The notes beneath the pieces were generated by a model. It was given only the letters and a program-made list of their open reading frames with translations. It ran no database searches and was not told where the DNA came from. The position numbers were made by a program, and so were the translations under genes. Of a DNA stretch of 35,190 nt, positions 17,934 through 24,305 are shown piece after piece. The stretch spans positions 1 through 35,190 of the forward strand of contig JAEYQK010000058.1 of the NCBI GenBank assembly GCA_023410055.1, read 5' to 3'. The number at the start of each line of letters is the position of its first letter. The first letter of the stretch is position 1. Source of the DNA: Acidobacteriota bacterium (GTDB lineage Bacteria; Acidobacteriota; Terriglobia; Terriglobales; Acidobacteriaceae).

Positions 17934-17982
17934 CTGAGTACCGAGTACCGAGTACCGAGTACTGAGTACTGAGTACTGACTA
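17934..17982. repeat. Heptanucleotide tandem repeat (CYGAGTA) x 7
   Basis: Six perfect units of CTGAGTA or CCGAGTA and one degenerate unit (CTGACTA) run head to tail, 56 bp before the flavoprotein start. The rest of the 189-nt intergenic region shows a weak -10-like TACACT at 17994-17999. Copy-number changes of 7 bp would alter spacing upstream of that box. Confidence 0.9.
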
Positions 17983-18037
17983 CTGCTTTGCGCTACACTG
18001 GTTCTTCTCACGACAAACTTGATTCAGGAGATCCATC

Positions 18038-18601
18038 GTGAAGGTAGTGTTGATCAGCGGCAGTCCGAAGCCAAACGGAAACACGGCGCAACTTATGCAA
18101 GAGTGCGCCAACGTCGTAGAAAAGCAGGGTGTCGAGGCCGAGGTCGTTTCCTTAGCCGGCATGAAGATCGAGTCGTGCATTGGCTGCCAGAAGTGCTCGA
18201 AAACTGGCGAGTGTGGACTCGACGACGGACTCAACGACATCATCCGCAAGATCCGCGCCGCGCAGGGACTCATCGTTGGCACGCCGGTTTACTTCGGTAC
18301 TGCTCGCGGCGACGTCATGTGCGCCCTCCAGCGTATCGGCTACGTCTCGCGCTGCACCGATAAGTTCCTCACCGGCAAAGTCGGCGGCCCGATCGCCGTC
18401 GCCCGCCGTGGCGGCCAAACGCTCACGCTTCAGGAGATGCTCATGTTCTTCCTCATTAACGACATGATCGTCCCCGGCTCAAGCTACTGGAACATGGTGT
18501 TCGGTCGCGTCCCCGGCGAGGCCCTCAACGACGAAGAGGGCATGGCGACCGTTCGCCACTTTGCCGAGAACGTCGCGAACCTGGTCAAGAAGCTAAACTA
18601 G
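18038..18601 (+). CDS. Flavodoxin-like NAD(P)H oxidoreductase with Fe-S flavoprotein motif
   Basis: This 187-residue flavodoxin-fold protein starts at GTG 18038 (AGGAG, 7 nt spacing). The N-terminus MKVVLISGSPKPNGNTAQLM is the FMN-phosphate loop of the NADPH-dependent FMN reductase/Isf group. Cys47, Cys50, Cys53 and Cys59 form C-x2-C-x2-C-x5-C, fitting the compact 4Fe-4S motif of the iron-sulfur flavoproteins. VGTPVYFGTARGDVMCALQR forms the second flavin-contacting loop. It probably transfers electrons from a reduced cofactor or ferredoxin; the acceptor is unknown. It is a single gene, followed by repeat sequence. Confidence 0.88.
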   Translation: MKVVLISGSPKPNGNTAQLMQECANVVEKQGVEAEVVSLAGMKIESCIGCQKCSKTGECGLDDGLNDIIRKIRAAQGLIVGTPVYFGTARGDVMCALQRIGYVSRCTDKFLTGKVGGPIAVARRGGQTLTLQEMLMFFLINDMIVPGSSYWNMVFGRVPGEALNDEEGMATVRHFAENVANLVKKLN

Positions 18602-18764
18602 AAATCTGCTGAACTAGAATTCTGCTGTGGCCCAAGCCAAACTGGAAATTCTGCTGTAACCCAAGCCAAACCGGAATTCTGCTGTGGCCCACTCAAGCCG
18701 ATTTTGCTTGAGTGGGTTCAGAACGACATCCGGTGCCCCGCGTTCGCGAAGCTAACGTGGGGCC
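18602..18764. repeat. Tandem 28-29 bp repeats leading into palindromic module D and a C-like hairpin
   Basis: ATTCTGCTGT recurs at 18619, 18648 and 18676, each followed by GGCCCAAGCC- or AACCCAAGCC-like bases. The third copy continues into module D (18683-18719; perfect 11-bp arms CCCACTCAAGC/GCTTGAGTGGG, 7-nt loop). A further hairpin at 18732-18764 starts GGTGCCCC like module C but has a different core (CCCCGCGTT/AACGTGGGG). The region separates convergent genes. Confidence 0.85.
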
Positions 18765-18782
18765 TTCCGTCGGCCTCGATAA

Positions 18783-19217
18783 CTATCCCGCTTTCGCGAG
18801 CCGCGCCGTCTCCGCACGCAGTTCTTCTTCTTTCTTACGCAGTTCCGGCGTCAGTTCCTTGCCGAAATCTTCTGCTTCGAAAACCGGACGTACTTCGACC
18901 TCGACGCCCTCACCTTTGATCATCGGACTGCGCTCCAGCCACTGGAGCGCTTCCTGCAGCGAATTGACCTTCCATGTCCAGAACCCACACACGATTTGGT
19001 TCGTCTCCGGGAACGGTCCAGATGTAACGTTGGCCTTTCCACCCGAAAACCGCACGCGCGCGCCCTTCGAGCTCGGATGAAGCCCTTCACCGGCCAGCAT
19101 TACTCCTGCCTTAACCAGTTCTTCGTTGAACTTCATCATCTCCGCGATCTCTTGCTCACTTGGCATCACGCCGGCTTCGGTGTTCTTGTCCGCCTTCATA
19201 AAAACCATTACTCGCAT
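18783..19217 (-). CDS. YCII-related (DGPF-domain) protein
   Basis: This 144-residue protein of the YCII/DGPF family starts MRVMVFMKADKNTEAG and has the typical GPFPETNQIVCGFWTWKV block. These ferredoxin-like dimeric proteins are mostly uncharacterised and often accompany VOC proteins. ATG at 19217 has AGGAGGAG directly upstream. It is the last gene of a leftward set HxlR-VOC-YCII, 45 nt behind the VOC gene. The C-terminal 35 residues are a charged helix. Confidence 0.88.
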   Translation of the reverse strand: MRVMVFMKADKNTEAGVMPSEQEIAEMMKFNEELVKAGVMLAGEGLHPSSKGARVRFSGGKANVTSGPFPETNQIVCGFWTWKVNSLQEALQWLERSPMIKGEGVEVEVRPVFEAEDFGKELTPELRKKEEELRAETARLAKAG

Positions 19218-19262
19218 TCAGCTCCTCCTTCTTGTCCCCCACGAAGGGACGCCCATCCAACG

Positions 19263-19691
19263 CTACGCGGCGCTATCAGCCCTCTGCGCCTTCTCGCAGT
19301 TGACCATCCACGGCGTGCCGAAGCGATCCGTCCACATGGCGAAGCGCTGCGCCCAGAATGTCTCCTGGATCGGCATGTTTACTTTCCCGCCCTCGGACAG
19401 GCCCTTGAATATCCGCTCGGCCTCTGCCGGTTCTTTCACGCTGACCGACACCATCATCCCCGCTGCGGCATGATAGTGATCCGGAGGCGCATCGCCACCC
19501 ATCAGAACGTTATCTCCAACTGACATGCGCGCGTGAATGATCTTGTTCTTCCAGTCTGGCGGCACCTGTGCGGCCGCTGGTGTTTCGCCATAGCGAGCCA
19601 GCGCCTCGATCTTGCCGCCCAGCACCTTCTCGTAGAACTTGAATGCTTCTTCACAGTTTCCGTTGAATCCCAGATACGCGTTGATAACCAC
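19263..19691 (-). CDS. VOC-superfamily protein (PhnB/glyoxalase-like)
   Basis: This 142-residue vicinal-oxygen-chelate protein has the beta-alpha-beta-beta-beta pattern: INAYLGFNGNCEEAFKFYEKVLGG, then MSVGDNVLMGGDAPP, then ETFWAQRFAMWTDRFGTPWMVNCEKA. It is close to the PhnB group, whose members lack a fixed function. The GTG start at 19691 uses AAGGAG, which also spans the last codons and stop of the HxlR gene (stop 3 nt upstream of this start), so translation is likely coupled. It is probably regulated by the HxlR protein. Confidence 0.9.
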   Translation of the reverse strand: MVINAYLGFNGNCEEAFKFYEKVLGGKIEALARYGETPAAAQVPPDWKNKIIHARMSVGDNVLMGGDAPPDHYHAAAGMMVSVSVKEPAEAERIFKGLSEGGKVNMPIQETFWAQRFAMWTDRFGTPWMVNCEKAQRADSAA

Positions 19692-19694
19692 CGT

Positions 19695-20276
19695 TCACTC
19701 CTTTGTGTTTCTGATTGAAGATTTGTGTGGGGACGGGGCTGTGCCCCGTCCATTGCCTGTAACGGAAGTCTTTGGTAACGGGTGCCGCACCCTTGCCGAA
19801 GGCAGGGTACGAAGATCATCGTCAGAGAACTTCGGTATAAGCGGCGTCAGGTCCCTCTCGCGCCACCGCCGCCTGACCTCGGCCAGAACCTCTTCGCGAT
19901 TCTGTGCGAGGTGCTCGATAAATCCACGCGGCGCTCCTGTCTGTTCGTGCCGCGTGCCCCAGATCAGCAACTCCAGCATCACCGGCGCGAGATCGACGCC
20001 CTTTTCGGTCAGCCTGTAATTCAATCGACGCCCGTCGGTGGTATCGGATTCCGATGTGATGATCCCGGCAGCCTCAAGCCGCTGCAGTCGGTCGGAGAGA
20101 ATGTTCGTCGCTATGCCCTCGCCCGACCGCTCGAACTCCTTGAACGTACGGTGTCCGCGCACCATCAGGTCGCGAATCACCAGCAGCGACCACCGGTCGC
20201 CAAAGATCTCCAACGACATGCTGACCGGGCAGCCAGATCGACGTTCGGAATGTGAATCACGGGCCATAGACATCAC
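19695..20276 (-). CDS. HxlR-family transcriptional regulator with repeat-encoded C-terminal tail
   Basis: The 193-residue frame encodes an HxlR winged-helix domain (about residues 15-110) containing GCPVSMSLEIFGDRWSLLVIRDLM, with the conserved Cys16 early in the domain, and EGIATNILSDRLQRLEAAGII. A second helical part runs to about 150. Residues about 156-184 are translated from palindromic modules B and A (19725-19811), a tail not expected in the family. The frame opens GTG ATG TCT ATG; the first two codons overlap a perfect 21-bp palindrome, so ATG at 20267 may be used instead. The stop lies inside the Shine-Dalgarno of the VOC gene. It probably represses its own operon in response to a reactive or electrophilic compound; the signal is not known. 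Confidence 0.9.
   Translation of the reverse strand: MMSMARDSHSERRSGCPVSMSLEIFGDRWSLLVIRDLMVRGHRTFKEFERSGEGIATNILSDRLQRLEAAGIITSESDTTDGRRLNYRLTEKGVDLAPVMLELLIWGTRHEQTGAPRGFIEHLAQNREEVLAEVRRRWRERDLTPLIPKFSDDDLRTLPSARVRHPLPKTSVTGNGRGTAPSPHKSSIRNTKE
19725..19811. repeat. Palindromic repeat locus, modules A + B, inside the 3' end of the HxlR gene
   Basis: Module A lies at 19725-19751 and a shortened module B at 19780-19811 (GGGTGCCGCACCC then TTGCC...GGCAGGGTACG). Both are in the common + orientation, read here in antisense as part of the HxlR frame. Confidence 0.9.
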
Positions 20277-20293
20277 TTGCGAAACGCAAGTGA
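20273..20293. promoter_or_regulatory. Perfect 21-bp palindromic operator at the start of the HxlR gene
   Basis: Arms TCACTTGCG and CGCAAGTGA flank a central AAA with no mismatch. It overlaps the first codons of the HxlR frame, the expected place for an autorepressor site. HxlR proteins bind palindromes as dimers, so this is the likely operator of the HxlR-VOC-YCII set. Confidence 0.75.
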
Positions 20294-20362
20294 AGTGTTA
20301 GAGGTGGGGTGAGTGGGAAGGGTTGCAAATGAAGTTAAAAAGTCCAGATTGGAATCGCGCTC

Positions 20363-20995
20363 CTACTTCTTGTCGGGACGCTGCACCCCGAGAGCGGCAA
20401 GGCTACCTTGGGCAGCTTCGTTGATGTTCAGGCAAGCGTAGTTCCCGACCGCTACTTTCTTCAGCCTGGGTATAGCGCGACGGTAACCACATTTGCCGAA
20501 TTGCCTGAGTGAATCCTGCCAGTACATGCAACCGATAGGGTACGCCCCCGAATAATTCGCGGGAGCGAGCAGCCGATCGAGAGCCTCTGGTTCGCACCTT
20601 CTGGCAAGATATTGCAGGGCATACCACAGCGGAAACTCCGCGGGAGTATTACGCGGCTTCGAGTACGCCACCTTGCGCATGAACTCGGTAATCTGGTTCG
20701 AAGCCTTGCCGAAATAAAGGGCCTCCAGTATGACCGCCTTCTGCCCGTCATCAGCGCGCCTGTAGCTCCGAATTAGATAAGGTGCGACCTTTCGTCGGGC
20801 AAATTCCTCTGATATCTCGGTTGCCGTAGATACACCGCACTTATAGTCGGAAGCGCACTTCATCAATTCGGCATTTTTCAGACTAGACAGACTGACGTTT
20901 GCAGTCTTCTCTTGGGCGTCTGCAGCCGAGACTAGAAATGCAAGTGTTCCGAAGAAAGCAATCGTGGCGCGCAGCATCGTGGGTTTTACGATCAT
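20363..20995 (-). CDS. Uncharacterised secreted protein, possibly HEAT-like helical
   Basis: The 210-residue product has a clear signal peptide (MIVKPTMLRATIAFFGTLAFLVSAADA, likely cleaved before QEKTAN). The mature part is rich in helices: EISEEFARRKVAPYLIRSYRRADDGQKAVILEALYFG, then FPLWYALQYLARRCEPEALDRLL, then IPRLKKVAVGNYACLNINEAAQGSLAAL. This resembles degenerate HEAT-type repeats, with five Cys in the mature part that could form disulfides. No enzyme motif is seen. It is a single gene, convergent with the HxlR region and divergent from the ABC-2 pair. Confidence 0.75.
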   Translation of the reverse strand: MIVKPTMLRATIAFFGTLAFLVSAADAQEKTANVSLSSLKNAELMKCASDYKCGVSTATEISEEFARRKVAPYLIRSYRRADDGQKAVILEALYFGKASNQITEFMRKVAYSKPRNTPAEFPLWYALQYLARRCEPEALDRLLAPANYSGAYPIGCMYWQDSLRQFGKCGYRRAIPRLKKVAVGNYACLNINEAAQGSLAALGVQRPDKK

Positions 20996-21093
20996 CTGGA
21001 CAAATCCGTCTTTGTGCGCCCCACTATACCAGCTCTCCCCGCTTCCTTGAACATTTCCCCTTCTCTGCGCGTATGCTAGATTGCTGAGACCTT

Positions 21094-21897
21094 ATGGAAA
21101 CGCATGCGATCGCTACTTATGGCCTGACACGACGCTTCGGTGATTTCGTCGCCGTCGACAACCTCGACCTGCGCGTGGCCGCCGGACAGTTCTTCGGATT
21201 CCTCGGCCCCAACGGCGCGGGCAAGTCCACGACCATCAAAATGCTGACTGGCCTCCTCGCGCCCAGTGCTGGCCGCATCCAGATTCTCGGCACCGACCTC
21301 GTTGCCGATCCGGTCGCGGTCAAGAGCCAGATCGGTGTCGTCCCCGAAGGCATGTCGCTTTTCGGACGCCTCACCGGCGCCGAATACCTCAACTTTGTCG
21401 GGCGCATGTACGGCCTCGACCGCCGCACCGCCGCCGAGCGCACCGCCGAGTTGCTCGAATTCATGCAACTCGCGAACGAGCCATCGAAGCTCGTCACCGA
21501 CTACTCGCACGGCATGCAGAAGAAACTGGCGCTCGCGGCTGCCGTCATTCACGGGCCCAAAGTGCTGTTCCTCGACGAGCCCTTCGAGGGTGTCGATGCC
21601 GTTGCCGCTGGCACGCTCAAGAACATGCTGCAACGCATGATTGCCCGCGGCGCGACCGTCTTTCTCACTTCGCACGTGCTCGAAATCGTCGAGCGCCTGT
21701 GTAGCCACATCGCCATCATTCATCAGGGACGCCTCGTCGCACAGGGTTCCCTCGAAGAACTTCGCGTTGGTATCGAAGCCACGACCGCCGTTGGCGGCGG
21801 CGTTGCCACTGCCGAGCGCCTCACGCTGGAAGAGATCTTCGTACGCACGGTGGGCGAGTCCGACCGCGCCAACCAGGAGCTGTCATGGCTGGGGTGA
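21094..21897 (+). CDS. ABC-2 type transporter ATP-binding protein
   Basis: This 267-residue ATPase has Walker A GPNGAGKST, the Q-loop region IGVVPEGMSLFGRLTGAEYL, a signature variant YSHGMQKKLALAAAV (SHGMQ in place of SGGQ), Walker B VLFLDEPFEGVD and H-loop VFLTSHVLEIVE. It belongs to the CcmA/NatA-type exporter ATPases. Its last 13 nt overlap the start of the permease gene, so the two products form one complex. The substrate is unknown. A TTGAAC hexamer at about 21050 is a weak -35 candidate. Confidence 0.93.
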   Translation: METHAIATYGLTRRFGDFVAVDNLDLRVAAGQFFGFLGPNGAGKSTTIKMLTGLLAPSAGRIQILGTDLVADPVAVKSQIGVVPEGMSLFGRLTGAEYLNFVGRMYGLDRRTAAERTAELLEFMQLANEPSKLVTDYSHGMQKKLALAAAVIHGPKVLFLDEPFEGVDAVAAGTLKNMLQRMIARGATVFLTSHVLEIVERLCSHIAIIHQGRLVAQGSLEELRVGIEATTAVGGGVATAERLTLEEIFVRTVGESDRANQELSWLG

Positions 21898-23528
21898 ACA
21901 GGCCGCGCGTTCGCGAACAGTTCTCGGCGATCCTGCAGATGCGCTGGCTCGTCTTCATTCATTCCCTGCGCACAACGCAGGGGAAAATGGAGTTGTTCTC
22001 GCGCATCGTGTTCGGTGGCATGGCCGTCATGGCCGGACTCGGCGGCGCAATCGGTTTCAGCACCGGAGCCTATTACTTCGCATCACGAGGTGATTTCGAG
22101 AAGTTCGCGTTCCTGCTCTGGCCCGTGATGCTCTTCTGGCAACTGTTCCCGGTAATGACGACAGCCTTCAGCGGCACCGTTGACACCACCGCGCTCGTGC
22201 GCTTTCCCCTCAGCTACCGGTCGTACTACCTGATCCAACTGGTCGAGGGCCTCATCGGCCCTACCGCCTTGATTCCTTGCCTCTGGCTTGCGGGAATCAC
22301 CGTCGGTCTTGCGTTCGGGAATCCGATGATGCTGCCAGCTGGCATCGTTGTGCTGCTGCTGTTCGGGTTGGTGAATCTGCTGCTCTCGCGCATGGTGATG
22401 AGCTGGGTCGAGCGCTGGATGGCGCAGCGCCGAACCCGCGAGATCTTCGGCCTGATTTTCTTCCTTCTGATGATGAGCTTTCAGTTCATCGGTCCAGCCA
22501 TCGACCGTATCGACACGAATCATCGTCGCGAAGCCAAAGTCGTCGCGCAAAGGCTGGCAGCCGTGCAGAAGCCCCTTCCTCCCGGCGCCGCTACAGAGAT
22601 AATGGTGGGTCTCGCAAAAGGGAAGCCCGCAAGCGGCGCTCTCTATTTCTGCGTGCTCGGTGCCTATGGCGCGGTCTTTACGTCAATGCTGGGAATCAGA
22701 ATTCGCGCACAATACCGCGGCGAAAATCTGAGCGATGGTGTGCGTAAAGAGAAGGCGAAAACCGACCGCCGCCTGAAGTTCGGATGGGACATCTTCGGAC
22801 TGCCCGGGCCGATGGCCGCCATGTTCGAGAAAGAACTACGCTATCTCTCGCGCAGTGGCCAGATGCTGCTGGCCCTGCTGTCGCCGCTGTTGCTGATGGT
22901 GCTATTCAGGTTTCAGACAGAACACGGCAATCCGCTAATGCGAACCTCATCGCGTGCGTTCCAGGTGGGTGCGGCTCTAGCCATCATGAGCACCATGAAT
23001 ATGTTCCAGAACAGCTTCGGCGGCGACGCCGGCGGACTCCAATTGCTCTATGCCGCACCGGTCCGCTTCCGCAACATCGTTCTTGGCAAGAACCTCGCGC
23101 ACGCGGCGGTCGGATTCTTCGAATTGGCAGTAATCTTCCTGACACTGTCGCTGTTCGGTATGATTCCGTCGCTCGACATCGTGGCCAGCACGCTCGCCGC
23201 TTTCTTGTTCGCGCTGATCTCGCTCGCAACCGTCGGGAACTTGCTGTCACTGTACATGCCGAAGAAGATGGATTGGGGCAAATTCAATCGTCAGCAGGGA
23301 TCGCCCGTCGCGGTGCTCGTCAGCATGTTCGGCATAGCATCTATTTTCGGCCTCTCGGCGTTGATCCTGTTCTTCTCACCGTGGCTCGGTGGCACGTGGA
23401 TCGCTACCGCACTGATGCTCATTCTGGCCTGCGCGGCAGCCGCTGCCTACTTCCTCGTGCTAAATCGCGTAGACAGCATCGCCCTCTCCCGCCGCGAGAA
23501 GCTACTGGAAGAAGTCTGCCGGACATGA
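21885..23528 (+). CDS. ABC-2 type transporter permease
   Basis: This 547-residue integral membrane protein has about 10-12 hydrophobic segments, for example IVFGGMAVMAGLGGAIGF, VVLLLFGLVNLLL, MLLALLSPLLLMVLF and WIATALMLILACAAAAAYFL. A cytoplasmic loop around residues 200-235 contains DRIDTNHRREAKVVAQRLAA. It starts at ATG 21885 within the ATPase gene. It is larger than common ABC-2 permeases (about 250-400), in line with the two-half-domain exporter permeases. The repeat array at 23530 begins 2 nt after its stop. Confidence 0.88.
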   Translation: MAGVNRPRVREQFSAILQMRWLVFIHSLRTTQGKMELFSRIVFGGMAVMAGLGGAIGFSTGAYYFASRGDFEKFAFLLWPVMLFWQLFPVMTTAFSGTVDTTALVRFPLSYRSYYLIQLVEGLIGPTALIPCLWLAGITVGLAFGNPMMLPAGIVVLLLFGLVNLLLSRMVMSWVERWMAQRRTREIFGLIFFLLMMSFQFIGPAIDRIDTNHRREAKVVAQRLAAVQKPLPPGAATEIMVGLAKGKPASGALYFCVLGAYGAVFTSMLGIRIRAQYRGENLSDGVRKEKAKTDRRLKFGWDIFGLPGPMAAMFEKELRYLSRSGQMLLALLSPLLLMVLFRFQTEHGNPLMRTSSRAFQVGAALAIMSTMNMFQNSFGGDAGGLQLLYAAPVRFRNIVLGKNLAHAAVGFFELAVIFLTLSLFGMIPSLDIVASTLAAFLFALISLATVGNLLSLYMPKKMDWGKFNRQQGSPVAVLVSMFGIASIFGLSALILFFSPWLGGTWIATALMLILACAAAAAYFLVLNRVDSIALSRREKLLEEVCRT

Positions 23529-23529
23529 C

Positions 23530-23808
23530 GTAGCGCCGGCCTCCAGGCGCCCTCCGCCTTTGTAGCGCCGGTCTCCAGACCCGCGTTTGTAGCGTCGCCA
23601 CGGCGGCTGGTGCGTGGACGCCTCTTCCGCCTTTGTAGCGCCGGCCTCCAGGCCGGCGTTCGTAGTATCGCCACGGCGGCTGGTGCGTGGACGCCTCTTC
23701 CGCCTTTGTAGCGCCGGCCTCCAGACCGGCGTTCGTAGGGTCGCCACGGTGGCCGGTGCGTGGACGCCTCTTCCGCCTTTGTAGCGCCGGTCTCCAGACC
23801 GGCGTTCG
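23530..23808. repeat. 73-bp tandem repeat array of two palindromic modules (E and F)
   Basis: GTAGCGCCGG recurs at 23530, 23562, 23635, 23708 and 23781; the last three intervals are exactly 73 bp. Each full unit is module E (GTAGCGCCGGCCTCCAGG then CCGGCGTTCGTAG, a hairpin) plus module F (GTCGCCACGGCGGCTGGTG then CGTGGACGCCTCTTCCGCC). Copies differ by a few paired substitutions such as CCTCCAGG/TCTCCAGA that keep the stem. The repeats create long spurious minus-strand ORFs. It directly follows the ABC-2 permease. Confidence 0.93.
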
Positions 23809-24069
23809 TGTTCCGATTTTGTGAATTTTCACAGCTCCGCGTCACAACTCGCTGAATCTACCCTATGCTGTTCATGGACAACTTTGTCTCATTGCTCCCG
23901 CCGATTGCAGTGACCGACAATCTCTGTCAGTCAGAGACGAGAGCTAAACCCTTTAGATCATCAGTGATGGGCGAAGGGTAGGGGGAGGGGGCCGATAGAT
24001 TACTATCGGTTCTTTGCATTACTTCCGTCATGACAGCGTCATGTAAGACTAGACATACACTGTCAGACC
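23809..24069. other. Intergenic stretch with four structured elements before a small ORF
   Basis: No gene is seen in these 261 bases. They contain an inverted repeat TCTCTG-TCAGT-CAGAGA (23921-23937), a G-quadruplex-like run on the + strand (23969-23991; GGG, GGG, GGGGG, GGGGG with 4-, 2- and 1-nt loops), directly followed by a perfect hairpin CCGATAG-ATTA-CTATCGG (23992-24009), and a perfect palindrome at 24029-24043. The density is unlike the other short gaps of the window. Confidence 0.75.
24029..24043. promoter_or_regulatory. Perfect palindrome CATGAC-AGC-GTCATG, candidate operator
   Basis: This 15-bp site with 6-bp arms lies 26 nt upstream of the ATG at 24070. It overlaps ATGACA (24030-24035, close to a -35), while TACACT (24056-24061) is a possible -10 ending 8 nt before the ATG; the 20-nt spacing between them is long. 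A dimeric regulator could bind here. Confidence 0.45.
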
Positions 24070-24300
24070 ATGGCGACGAGCGCAGTTCGGGAAACAAAGG
24101 GGTTGCGGCGGCTGATCCAGGGGCAGTGTCCTCTCCACGGCGTGCCGCTCGTTGCGCTATATGCCTACAAGGCCACGCTCCGCGGCGGTTACACGGCGCT
24201 GCGTTGTCCGGCAACAGATTGCGGCGTTAAAGCGAAAATGTCTGGAAGCACCATTGAATTATTCAGGGAATGCTCAGATCTGCTAAACGAACTTGAGTAG
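24070..24300 (+). CDS. Small uncharacterised protein with Cys/His pairs
   Basis: This 76-residue ORF starts at ATG 24070 and ends 5 nt before the convergent hemY stop. It has CPLHG near residue 20 and LRCPATDCG near 45, spacing that could form a small zinc ribbon or treble-clef-like fold, followed by an acidic helix ending LFRECSDLLNELE. There is no Shine-Dalgarno, but a -10-like TACACT ends 8 nt before the ATG, as in the leaderless candidates of this window. No family was recognised. It could be chance, but composition and context favour a real gene. Confidence 0.5.
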   Translation: MATSAVRETKGLRRLIQGQCPLHGVPLVALYAYKATLRGGYTALRCPATDCGVKAKMSGSTIELFRECSDLLNELE

Positions 24301-24305
24301 CGCGA

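Noticed and set aside
23530..23808. Possible CRISPR array
   Set aside because: Units are directly tandem with near-identical sequence throughout and no unique spacers; no cas genes are present.
23419..23845. Overlapping minus-strand ORFs with repetitive Arg-rich proteins
   Set aside because: They are created by the 73-bp repeat array, which has a period not divisible by three plus few stops; three frames are open at once, which argues against coding.
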